DNA from: Aulostomus chinensis | Taxonomy: Eukaryota; Chordata; Actinopteri; Syngnathiformes; Aulostomidae | DNA: 64,000 bases | Assembly: GCA_037954235.1 (NCBI GenBank) | Contig: JBBMOA010000046.1 | Location: forward strand, 141,007-205,006 | Direction: 5' to 3' | Shown here: positions 1 through 11,402 of the stretch, one piece after another | How the letters are laid out: every line of letters begins with the position of its first letter | How positions within the stretch are numbered: position 1 is the stretch's first letter | Position numbers and translations under genes: made by a program | The notes under the pieces: generated by a model | What the model saw: the letters and a program-made list of their open reading frames with translations, nothing else | Told to the model about the DNA's origin: nothing | The model's database searches: none

Positions 1-187
1 AGAACTCCTGTATTTTGATGAAAACTCACTGAAATCAAGCTGTAACTTCAAGTTTATGCATCTTTCTATGCTTTCAGGTTGAAACTTGACAGAAAACTCA
101 CTTTGAACAAAAGTTATGGCCGTTCTGTGTCGCAGGTCACAAATAGCGTTTTCTCAGCGAGAGAAGGCCAAAATGAACACTTCATGC
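1..187 (+). repeat. CpG-rich monomer class (CGTTCTGTGTCG form)
   Basis: This monomer has CpG at p121-122, p131-132, p147-148 and p158-159, the highest count in the window. Others of the class start at 2058, 2993, 3742, 5051 and 11216; all lie in the first 11.4 kb and have A at p91. In the commoner TGTTCTGTGTCG class the first CpG has become TpG. In the commonest class (ATTTTTGTATCA, T at p147) the second is CpA and the third TpG. Confidence 0.85.
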
Positions 188-3100
188 AGAACTCCTGTAT
201 TTTGATGAAAACTCACTGAAATCAAGCTGTAACTTCAAGTTTATGCATCTTTCTATGCTTTCAGGTTGAAACTTGACAGAAAACTCACTTTGAACAAAAG
301 TTATGGCTGTTCTGTGTCGCAGGTCACAAATAGCGTTTTCTCAGCGAGAGAAGGCCAAAATGAACACTTCATGCAGAACTCCTGTATTTTGATGAAAACT
401 CACTGAAATCAAGCTGTAACTTCAAGTTTATGCATCTTTCTATGCTTTCAGGTTGAAACTTGACTGAAAACTCACTTTGAACAAAAGTTATGGCATTTTT
501 GTATCACAGGTCACAAATAGTGTTTTCTCAGCGAGAGAAGGCCAAAATGAACACTTCATGCAGAACTCCTGTATTTTGATGAAAACTCTCTGAAATCAAG
601 CTGTAACTTCAAGTTTATGCATCTTTCTATGCTTTCAGGTTGAAACTTGACTGAAAACTCAATTTGAACAAAAGTTATGGCATTTTTGTATCACAGGTCA
701 CAAATAGTGTTTTCTCAGCGAGAGAAGGCCAAAATGAACACTTCATGCAGAACTCCTGTATTTTGATGAAAACTCACTGAAATCAAGCTGTAACTTCAAG
801 TTTATGCATCTTTCTATGCTTTCAGGTTGAAACTTGACTGAAAACTCACTTTGAGCAAAAGTTATGGCATTTTTTTATCACAGGTCACAAATAGTGTTTT
901 CTCAGCGAGAGAAGGCCAAAATGAACACTTCATGCAGAACTCCTATATTTTGATGAAAACTCACTGAAATCAAGCTGTAACTTCAAGTTTATGCATCTTT
1001 CTATGCTTTCAGGTTGAAACTTGACTGAAAACTCACTTTGAACAAAAGTTATGGCATTTTTGTATCACAGGTCACAAATAGTGTTTTCTCAGCGAGAGAA
1101 GGCCAAAATGAACACTTCATGCAGAACTCCTGTATTTTGATGAAAACTCACTGAAATCAAGCTGTAACTTCAAGTTTATTCATCTTTCTATGCTTTCAGG
1201 TTGAAACTTGACTGAAAACTCACTTTGAACAAAAGTTATGGCATTTTTGTATCACAGGTCACAAATAGTGTTTTCTCAGCGAGAGAAGGCCAAAATGAAC
1301 ACTTCATGCAGAACTCCTGTATTTTGATGAAAACTCTCTGAAATCAAGCTGTAACTTCAAGTTTATGCATCTTTCTATGCTTTCAGGTTGAAACTTGACT
1401 GAAAACTCACTTTGAACAAAAGTTATGGCATTTTTGTATCACAGGTCACAAATAGTGTTTTCTCAGCGAGAGAAGGCCAAAATGAACACTTCATGCAGAA
1501 CTCCTGTATTTTGATGAAAACTCACTGAAATCAAGCTGTAACTTCAAGTTTATGCATCTTTCTATGCTTTCAGGTTGAAACTTGACTGAAAACTCACTTT
1601 GAACAAAAGTTATGGCTGTTCTGTGTCGCAGGTCACAAATAGCGTTTTCTCAGCGAGAGAAGGCCAAAATGAACACTTCATGCAGAACTCCTGTATTTTG
1701 ATGAAAACTCACTGAAATCAAGCTGTAACTTCAAGTTTATGCATCTTTCTATGCTTTCAGGTTGAAACTTGACTGAAAACTCACTTTGAACAAAAGTTAT
1801 TGCATTTTTGTATCACAGGTCACAAATAGTGTTTTCTCAGCGAGAGAAGGCCAAAATGAACACTTCATGCAGAACTCCTGTATTTTGATGAAAACTCACT
1901 GAAATCAAGCTGTAACTTCAAGTTTATGCATCTTTCTATGCTTTCAGGTTGAAACTTGACAGAAAACTCACTTTGAACAAAAGTTATGGCTGTTCTGTGT
2001 CTCAGGTCACAAATAGTGTTTTCTCAGCGAGAGAAGGCCAAAATGAACACTTCATGCAGAACTCCTGTATTTTGATGAAAACTCACTGAAATCAAGCTGT
2101 AACTTCAAGTTTATGCATCTTTCTATGCTTTCAGGTTGAAACTTGACAGAAAACTCACTTTGAACAAAAGTTATGGCCGTTCTGTGTCGCAGGTCACAAA
2201 TAGCGTTTTCTCAGCGAGAGAAGGCCAAAATGAACACTTCATGCAGAACTCCTGTATTTTGATGAAAACTCACTGAAATCAAGCTGTAACTTCAAGTTTA
2301 TGCATCTTTCTATGCTTTCAGGTTGAAACTTGACTGAAAACTCACTTTGAACAAAAGTTATGGCTGTTCTGTGTCGCAGGTCACAAATAGCGTTTTCTCA
2401 GCGAGAGAAGGCCAAAATGAACACTTCATGCAGAACTCCTGTATTTTGATGAAAACTCACTGAAATCAAGCTGTAACTTCAAGTTTATGCATCTTTCTAT
2501 GCTTTCAGGTTGAAACTTGACTGAAAACTCACTTTGAACAAAAGTTATGGCATTTTTGTATCACAGGTCACAAATAGTGTTTTCTCAGCGAGAGAAGGTC
2601 AAAATGAACACTTCATGCAGAACTCCTGTATTTTGATGAAAACTCACTGAAATCAAGCTGTAACTTCAAGTTTATGCATCTTTCTATGCTTTCAGGTTGA
2701 AACTTGACTGAAAACTCACTTTGAACAAAAGTTATGGCATTTTTGTATCACAGGTCACAAATAGTGTTTTCTCAGCGAGAGAAGGCCAAAATGAACACTT
2801 CATGCAGAACTCCTATATTTTGATGAAAACTCACTGAAATCAAGCTGTAACTTCAAGTTTATGCATCTTTCTATGCTTTCAGGTTGAAACTTGACTGAAA
2901 ACTCACTTTGAACAAAAGTTATGGCATTTTTGTATCACAGGTCACAAATAGTGTTTTCTCAGCGAGAGAAGGCCAAAATGAACACTTCATGCAGAACTCC
3001 TGTATTTTGATGAAAACTCACTGAAATCAAGCTGTAACTTCAAGTTTATGCATCTTTCTATGCTTTCAGGTTGAAACTTGACAGAAAACTCACTTTGAAC

Positions 3101-3432
3101 AAAAGTTATGGCCGTTCTGTGTCGCAGGTCACAAATAGCGTTTTCTCAGCGAGAGAAGGCCAAAATGAACACTTCATGCAGAACTCCTGTATTTTGATGA
3201 AAACTCACTGAAATCAAGCTGTAACTTCAAGTTTATGCATCTTTCTATGCTTTCAGGTTGAAACTTGACAGAAAACTCACTTTGAACAAAAGTTATGGCT
3301 GTTCTGTGTCGCAGGTCACAAATAGCGTTTTCTCACCGAGAGAAGGCCAAAATGAACACTTCATGCAGAACTCCTGTATTTTGATGAAAACTCACTGAAA
3401 TCAAGCTGTAACTTCAAGTTTATGCATCTTTC

Positions 3433-3440
3433 TCAAGTTT
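3433..3440 (+). other. Clustered substitution matching another part of the monomer
   Basis: In the monomer at 3367, CTATGCTTTCAGG reads CTCAAGTTTCAGG, so four adjacent bases change at once. The result creates TCAAGTTT, identical to p48-55 of the same monomer and the inverted copy of p82-89. A templated error is a plausible origin. Confidence 0.6.
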
Positions 3441-3553
3441 CAGGTTGAAACTTGACTGAAAACTCACTTTGAACAAAAGTTATGGCATTTTTGTATCACA
3501 GGTCACAAATAGTGTTTTCTCAGCGAGAGAAGGCCAAAATGAACACTTAATGC

Positions 3554-3741
3554 AGAACTCCTGTATTTTTAATGAAAACTCTCTGAAATCAAGCTGTAAC
3601 TTCAAGTTTATGCATCTTTCTATGCTTTCAGGTTGAAACTTGACTGAAAACTCACTTTGAACAAAAGTTATGGCATTTTTGTATCACAGGTCACAAATAG
3701 TGTTTTCTCAGCGAGAGAAGGCCAAAATGAACACTTCATGC
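3554..3741 (+). repeat. 188-bp monomer (1-bp insertion)
   Basis: The T-run and following GATG read TATTTTTAATG instead of TATTTTGATG, adding one base. The monomer also carries AACTCTCTG. Confidence 0.9.
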
Positions 3742-6733
3742 AGAACTCCTGTATTTTGATGAAAACTCACTGAAATCAAGCTGTAACTTCAAGTTTATGC
3801 ATCTTTCTATGCTTTCAGGTTGAAACTTGACAGAAAACTCACTTTGAACAAAAGTTATGGCCGTTCTGTGTCGCAGGTCACAAATAGCGTTTTCTCAGCG
3901 AGAGAAGGCCAAAATGAACACTTCATGCAGAACTCCTGTATTTTGATGAAAACTCACTGAAATCAAGCTGTAACTTCAAGTTTATGCATCTTTCTATGCT
4001 TTCAGGTTGAAACTTGACAGAAAACTCACTTTGAACAAAAGTTATGGCTGTTCTGTGTCGCAGGTCACAAATAGCGTTTTCTCACCGAGAGAAGGCCAAA
4101 ATGAACACTTCATGCAGAACTCCTGTATTTTGATGAAAACTCACTGAAATCAAGCTGTAACTTCAAGTTTATGCATCTTTCTATGCTTTCAGGTTGAAAC
4201 TTGACTGAAAACTCACTTTGAACAAAAGTTATGGCATTTTTGTATCACAGGTCACAAATAGTGTTTTCTCAGCGAGAGAAGGCCAAAATGAACACTTCAT
4301 GCAGAACTCCTGTATTTTGATGAAAACTCACTGAAATCAAGCTGTAACTTCAAGTTTATGCATCTTTCTATGCTTTCAGGTTGAAACTTGACTGAAAACT
4401 CACTTTGAGCAAAAGTTATGGCATTTTTTTACCACAGGTCACAAATAGTGTTTTCTCAGCGAGAGAAGGCCAAAATGAACACTTCATGCAGAACTCCTAT
4501 ATTTTGATGAAAACTCACTGAAATCAAGCTGTAACTTCAAGTTTATGCATCTTTCTATGCTTTCAGGTTGAAACTTGACTGAAAACTCACTTTGAACAAA
4601 AGTTATGGCATTTTTGTATCACAGGTCACAAATAGTGTTTTCTCAGCGAGAGAAGGCCAAAATGAACACTTCATGCAGAACTCCTGTATTTTGATGAAAA
4701 CTCACTGAAATCAAGCTGTAACTTCAAGTTTATTCATCTTTCTATGCTTTCAGGTTGAAACTTGACTGAAAACTCACTTTGAACAAAAGTTATGGCATTT
4801 TTGTATCACAGGTCACAAATAGTGTTTTCTCAGCGAGAGAAGGCCAAAATGAACACTTCATGCAGAACTCCTGTATTTTGATGAAAACTCTCTGAAATCA
4901 AGCTGTAACTTCAAGTTTATGCATCTTTCTATGCTTTCAGGTTGAAACTTGACTGAAAACTCACTTTGAACAAAAGTTATGGCATTTTTGTATCACAGGT
5001 CACAAATAGTGTTTTCTCAGCGAGAGAAGGCCAAAATGAACACTTCATGCAGAACTCCTTTATTTTGATGAAAACTCACTGAAATCAAGCTGTAACTTCA
5101 AGTTTATGCATCTTTCTATGCTTTCAGGTTGAAACTTGACAGAAAACTCACTTTGAACAAAAGTTATGGCCGTTCTTTGTCGCAGGTCACAAATAGCGTT
5201 TTCTCAGCGAGAGAAGGCCAAAATGAACACTTCATGCAGAACTCCTGTATTTTGATGAAAACTCACTGAAATCAAGCTGTAACTTCAAGTTTATGCATCT
5301 TTCTATGCTTTCAGGTTGAAACTTGACTGAAAACTCACTTTGAACAAAAGTTATGGCTGTTCTGTGTCGCAGGTCACAAATAGCGTTTTCTCAGCGAGAG
5401 AAGGCCAAAATGAACACTTAATGCAGAACTCCTGTATTTTGATGAAAACTCACTGAAATCAAGCTGTAACTTCAAGTTTATGCATCTTTCTATGCTTTCA
5501 GGTTGAAACTTGACTGAAAACTCACTTTGAACAAAAGTTATGGCATTTTTGTATCACAGGTCACAAATAGTGTTTTCTCAGCGAGAGAAGGTCAAAATGA
5601 ACACTTCATGCAGAACTCCTGTATTTTGATGAAAACTCACTGAAATCAAGCTGTAACTTCAAGTTTATGCATCTTTCTATGCTTTCAGGTTGAAACTTGA
5701 CTGAAAACTCACTTTGAACAAAAGTTATGGCATTTTTGTATCACAGGTCACAAATAGTGTTTTCTCAGCGAGAGAAGGCCAAAATGAACACTTCATGCAG
5801 AACTCCTGTATTTTGATGAAAACTCACTGAAATCAAGCTGTAACTTCAAGTTTATGCATCTTTCTATGCTTTCAGGTTGAAACTTGACTGAAAACTCACT
5901 TTGAACAAAAGTTATGGCATTTTTGTATCACAGGTCACAAATAGTGTTTTCTCAGCGAGAGAAGGCCAAAATGAACACTTCATGCAGAACTCCTGTATTT
6001 TGATGAAAACTCACTGAAATCAAGCTGTAACTTCAAGTTTATGCATCTTTCTATGCTTTCAGGTTGAAACTTGACAGAAAACTCACTTTGAACAAAAGTT
6101 ATGGCTGTTCTGTGTCGCAGGTCAAAAATAGCGTTTTCTCAGCGAGAGAAGGCCAAAATGAACACTTCATGCAGAACTCCTGTATTTTGATGAAAACTCA
6201 CTGAAATCAAGCTGTAACTTCAAGTTTATGCATCTTTCTATGCTTTCAGGTTGAAACTTGACTGAAAACTCACTTTGAACAAAAGTTATGGCATTTTTGT
6301 ATCACAGGTCACAAATAGTGTTTTCTCAGCGAGAGAAGGTCAAAATGAACACTTCATGCAGAACTCCTGTATTTTGATGAAAACTCACTGAAATCAAGCT
6401 GTAACTTCAAGTTTATGCATCTTTCTATGCTTTCAGGTTGAAACTTGACTGAAAACTCACTTGGAACAAAAGTTATGGCATTTTTTTATCACAGGTCACA
6501 AATAGTGTTTTCTCAGCGAGAGAAGGCCAAAATGAACACTTCATGCAGAACTCCTGTATTTTGATGAAAACTCACTGAAATCAAGCTGTAACTTCAAGTT
6601 TATGCATCTTTCTATGCTTTCAGGTTGAAACTTGACTGAAAACTCACTTTGAACAAAAGTTATGGCATTTTTGTATCACAGGTCACAAATAGTGTTTTCT
6701 CAGCGAGAGAAGGCCAAAATGAACACTTCATGC

Positions 6734-6919
6734 AGAACTCCTGTATTTTGATGAAAACTCACTGAAATCAAGCTGTAACTTCAAGTTTATGCATCTTTCT
6801 ATGCTTTCAGGTTGAAACTTGACAGAAAACTCACTTTGAACAAAAGTTATGGCTGTTCTGTGTCGCAGGTCAAAATAGCGTTTTCTCAGCGAGAGAAGGC
6901 CAAAATGAACACTTCATGC
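6734..6919 (+). repeat. 186-bp monomer (1-bp deletion)
   Basis: GGTCAAAAATAG, seen in sister copies such as 5997-6183, here reads GGTCAAAATAG, one A shorter. The monomer has A at p91 and TGTTCTGTGTCG. Confidence 0.9.
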
Positions 6920-7667
6920 AGAACTCCTGTATTTTGATGAAAACTCACTGAAATCAAGCTGTAACTTCAAGTTTATGCATCTTTCTATGCTTTCAGGTTG
7001 AAACTTGACTGAAAACTCACTTTGAACAAAAGTTAGGGCATTTTTGTATCACAGGTCACAAATAGTGTTTTCTCAGCGAGAGAAGGTCAAAATGAACACT
7101 TCATGCAGAACTCCTGTATTTTGATGAAAACTCACTGAAATCAAGCTGTAACTTCAAGTTTATGCATCTTTCTATGCTTTCAGGTTGAAACTTGACTGAA
7201 AACTCACTTTGAGCAAAAGTTATGGCATTTTTTTATCACAGGTCACAAATAGTGTTTTCTCAGCGAGAGAAGGCCAAAATGAACACTTCATGCAGAACTC
7301 CTATATTTTGATGAAAACTCACTGAAATCAAGCTGTAACTTCAAGTTTATGCATCTTTCTATGCTTTCAGGTTGAAACTTGACTGAAAACTCACTTTGAA
7401 CAAAAGTTATGGCGTTTTTGTATCACAGGTCACAAATAGTGTTTTCTCAGCGAGAGAAGGCCAAAATGAACACTTCATGCAGAACTCCTGTATTTTGATG
7501 AAAACTCACTGAAATCAAGCTGTAACTTCAAGTTTATTCATCTTTCTATGCTTTCAGGTTGAAACTTGACTGAAAACTCACTTTGAACAAAAGTTATGGC
7601 TGTTCTGTGTCGCAGGTCACAAATAGCGTTTTCTCAGCGAGAGAAGGCCAAAATGAACACTTAATGC

Positions 7668-7849
7668 AGAACTCCTGTATTTGATGAAAACTCACTGAAA
7701 TCAAGCTGTAACTTCAAGTTTATGCATCTTTCTATGCTTTCAGGTTGAAACTTGACTGAAAACTCACTTTGAACAAAAGTTATGGCATTTTTGTATCACA
7801 GGTCACAAATAGTGTTTTCTCAGCGAGAGAAGGTCAAAATGAACACTTC
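7668..7849 (+). repeat. 182-bp monomer, shortest full copy
   Basis: Two changes shorten it: TATTTGATG lacks one T, and the end reads CACTTCAGAACTCC, missing four bases at the join to the next monomer. The missing four bases could be ATGC, lost through the short repeat at the monomer junction. Confidence 0.92.
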
Positions 7850-8784
7850 AGAACTCCTGTATTTTGATGAAAACTCACTGAAATCAAGCTGTAACTTCAA
7901 GTTTATGCATCTTTCTATGCTTTCAGGTTGAAACTTGACTGAAAACTCACTTTGAACAAAAGTTATGGCATTTTTGTATCACAGGTCACAAATAGTGTTT
8001 TCTCAGCGAGAGAAGGCCAAAATGAACACTTCATGCAGAACTCCTGTATTTTGATGAAAACTCACTGAAATCAAGCTGTAACTTCAAGTTTATGCATCTT
8101 TCTATGCTTTCAGGTTGAAACTTGACTGAAAACTCACTTTGAACAAAAGTTATGGCATTTTTGTATCACAGGTCACAAATAGTGTTTTCTCAGCGAGAGA
8201 AGGCCAAAATGAACACTTCATGCAGAACTCCTGTATTTTGATGAAAACTCACTGAAATCAAGCTGTAACTTCAAGTTTATGCATCTTTCTATGCTTTCAG
8301 GTTGAAACTTGACAGAAAACTCACTTTGAACAAAAGTTATGGCTGTTCTGTGTCGCAGGTCAAAAATAGCGTTTTCTCAGCGAGAGAAGGCCAAAATGAA
8401 CACTTCATGCAGAACTCCTGTATTTTGATGAAAACTCACTGAAATCAAGCTGTAACTTCAAGTTTATGCATCTTTCTATGCTTTCAGGTTGAAACTTGAC
8501 TGAAAACTCACTTTGAACAAAAGTTATGGCATTTTTGTATCACAGGTCACAAATAGTGTTTTCTCAGCGAGAGAAGGCCAAAATGAACACTTCATGCAGA
8601 ACTCCTGTATTTTGATGAAAACTCACTGAAATCAAGCTGTAACTTCAAGTTTATGCATCTTTCTATGCTTTCAGGTTGAAACTTGACTGAAAACTCACTT
8701 TGAACAAAAGTTATGGCATTTTTGTATCACAGGTCACAAATAGTGTTTTCTCAGCGAGAGAAGGCCAAAATGAATACTTCATGC

Positions 8785-10093
8785 AGAACTCCTGTATTTT
8801 GATGAAAACTCACTGAAATCAAGCTGTAACTTCAAGTTTATGCATCTTTCTATGCTTTCAGGTTGAAACTTGACAGAAAACTCACTTTGAACAAAAGTTA
8901 TGGCTGTTCTGTGTCGCAGGTCAAAAATAGCGTTTTCTCAGCGAGAGAAGGCCAAAATGAACACTTCATGCAGAACTCCTGTATTTTGATGAAAACTCAC
9001 TGAAATCAAGCTGTAACTTCAAGTTTATGCATCTTTCTATGCTTTCAGGTTGAAACTTGACTGAAAACTCACTTTGAACAAAAGTTAGGGCATTTTTGTA
9101 TCACAGGTCACAAATAGTGTTTTCTCAGCGAGAGAAGGTCAAAATGAACACTTCATGCAGAACTCCTGTATTTTGATGAAAACTCACTGAAATCAAGCTG
9201 TAACTTCAAGTTTATGCATCTTTCTATGCTTTCAGGTTGAAACTTGACTGAAAACTCACTTTGAGCAAAAGTTATGGCATTTTTTTATCACAGGTCACAA
9301 ATAGTGTTTTCTCAGCGAGAGAAGGCCAAAATGAACACTTCATGCAGAACTCCTATATTTTGATGAAAACTCACTGAAATCAAGCTGTAACTTCAAGTTT
9401 ATGCATCTTTCTATGCTTTCAGGTTGAAACTTGACTGAAAACTCACTTTGAACAAAAGTTATGGCGTTTTTGTATCACAGGTCACAAATAGTGTTTTCTC
9501 AGCGAGAGAAGGCCAAAATGAACACTTCATGCAGAACTCCTGTATTTTGATGAAAACTCACTGAAATCAAGCTGTAACTTCAAGTTTATTCATCTTTCTA
9601 TGCTTTCAGGTTGAAACTTGACTGAAAACTCACTTTGAACAAAAGTTATGGCATTTTTGTATCACAGGTCACAAATAGTGTTTTCTCAGCGAGAGAAGGT
9701 CAAAATGAACACTTCATGCAGAACTCCTGTATTTTGATGAAAACTCACTGAAATCAAGCTGTAACTTCAAGTTTATGCATCTTTCTATGCTTTCAGGTTG
9801 AAACTTGACTGAAAACTCACTTGGAACAAAAGTTATGGCATTTTTTTATCACAGGTCACAAATAGTGTTTTCTCAGCGAGAGAAGGCCAAAATGAACACT
9901 TCATGCAGAACTCCTGTATTTTGATGAAAACTCACTGAAATCAAGCTGTAACTTCAAGTTTATGCATCTTTCTATGCTTTCAGGTTGAAACTTGACTGAA
10001 AACTCACTTTGAACAAAAGTTATGGCATTTTTGTATCACAGGTCACAAATAGTGTTTTCTCAGCGAGAGAAGGCCAAAATGAACACTTCATGC
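8785..10093 (+). repeat. 7-monomer unit in domain 1, copy 1
   Basis: Order: A at p91 with TGTTCTGTGTCG and GTCAAAAATAG; AAGTTAGGGC with AAGGTC; GAGCAAAAG; CCTATATT with GGCGTTTTTG; TTATTCATC; CTTGGAACAAAAG; consensus-like. The first five monomers repeat at 10094. A related run with the same order starts in the 186-bp monomer at 6734. Confidence 0.85.
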
Positions 10094-11402
10094 AGAACTC
10101 CTGTATTTTGATGAAAACTCACTGAAATCAAGCTGTAACTTCAAGTTTATGCATCTTTCTATGCTTTCAGGTTGAAACTTGACAGAAAACTCACTTTGAA
10201 CAAAAGTTATGGCTGTTCTGTGTCGCAGGTCAAAAATAGCGTTTTCTCAGCGAGAGAAGGCCAAAATGAACACTTCATGCAGAACTCCTGTATTTTGATG
10301 AAAACTCACTGAAATCAAGCTGTAACTTCAAGTTTATGCATCTTTCTATGCTTTCAGGTTGAAACTTGACTGAAAACTCACTTTGAACAAAAGTTAGGGC
10401 ATTTTTGTATCACAGGTCACAAATAGTGTTTTCTCAGCGAGAGAAGGTCAAAATGAACACTTCATGCAGAACTCCTGTATTTTGATGAAAACTCACTGAA
10501 ATCAAGCTGTAACTTCAAGTTTATGCATCTTTCTATGCTTTCAGGTTGAAACTTGACTGAAAACTCACTTTGAGCAAAAGTTATGGCATTTTTTTATCAC
10601 AGGTCACAAATAGTGTTTTCTCAGCGAGAGAAGGCCAAAATGAACACTTCATGCAGAACTCCTATATTTTGATGAAAACTCACTGAAATCAAGCTGTAAC
10701 TTCAAGTTTATGCATCTTTCTATGCTTTCAGGTTGAAACTTGACTGAAAACTCACTTTGAACAAAAGTTATGGCGTTTTTGTATCACAGGTCACAAATAG
10801 TGTTTTCTCAGCGAGAGAAGGCCAAAATGAACACTTCATGCAGAACTCCTGTATTTTGATGAAAACTCACTGAAATCAAGCTGTAACTTCAAGTTTATTC
10901 ATCTTTCTATGCTTTCAGGTTGAAACTTGACTGAAAACTCACTTTGAACAAAAGTTATGGCATTTTTGTATCACAGGTCACAAATAGTGTTTTCTCAGCG
11001 AGAGAAGGCCAAAATGAACACTTCATGCAGAACTCCTGTATTTTGATGAAAACTCTCTGAAATCAAGCTGTAACTTCAAGTTTATGCATCTTTCTATGCT
11101 TTCAGGTTGAAACTTGACTGAAAACTCACTTTGAACAAAAGTTATGGCATTTTTGTTTCACAGGTCACAAATAGTGTTTTCTCAGCGAGAGAAGGCCAAA
11201 ATGAACACTTCATGCAGAACTCCTGTATTTTGATGAAAACTCACTGAAATCAAGCTGTAACTTCAAGTTTATGCATCTTTCTATGCTTTCAGGTTGAAAC
11301 TTGACAGAAAACTCACTTTGAACAAAAGTTATGGCCGTTCTTTGTCGCAGGTCACAAATAGCGTTTTCTCAGCGAGAGAAGGCCAAAATGAACACTTCAT
11401 GC
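10094..11402 (+). repeat. 7-monomer unit in domain 1, copy 2 (diverging at its end)
   Basis: Monomers 1-5 match the unit at 8785 with an exact 1309-bp offset (for example GAGCAAAAG at 9263 and 10572). Monomers 6-7 instead carry AACTCTCTG with TTTTTGTTTCA, then A at p91 with CGTTCTTTGTCG. These resemble the run at about 4864-5237, so this copy is a mosaic of two higher-order variants. Confidence 0.8.
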
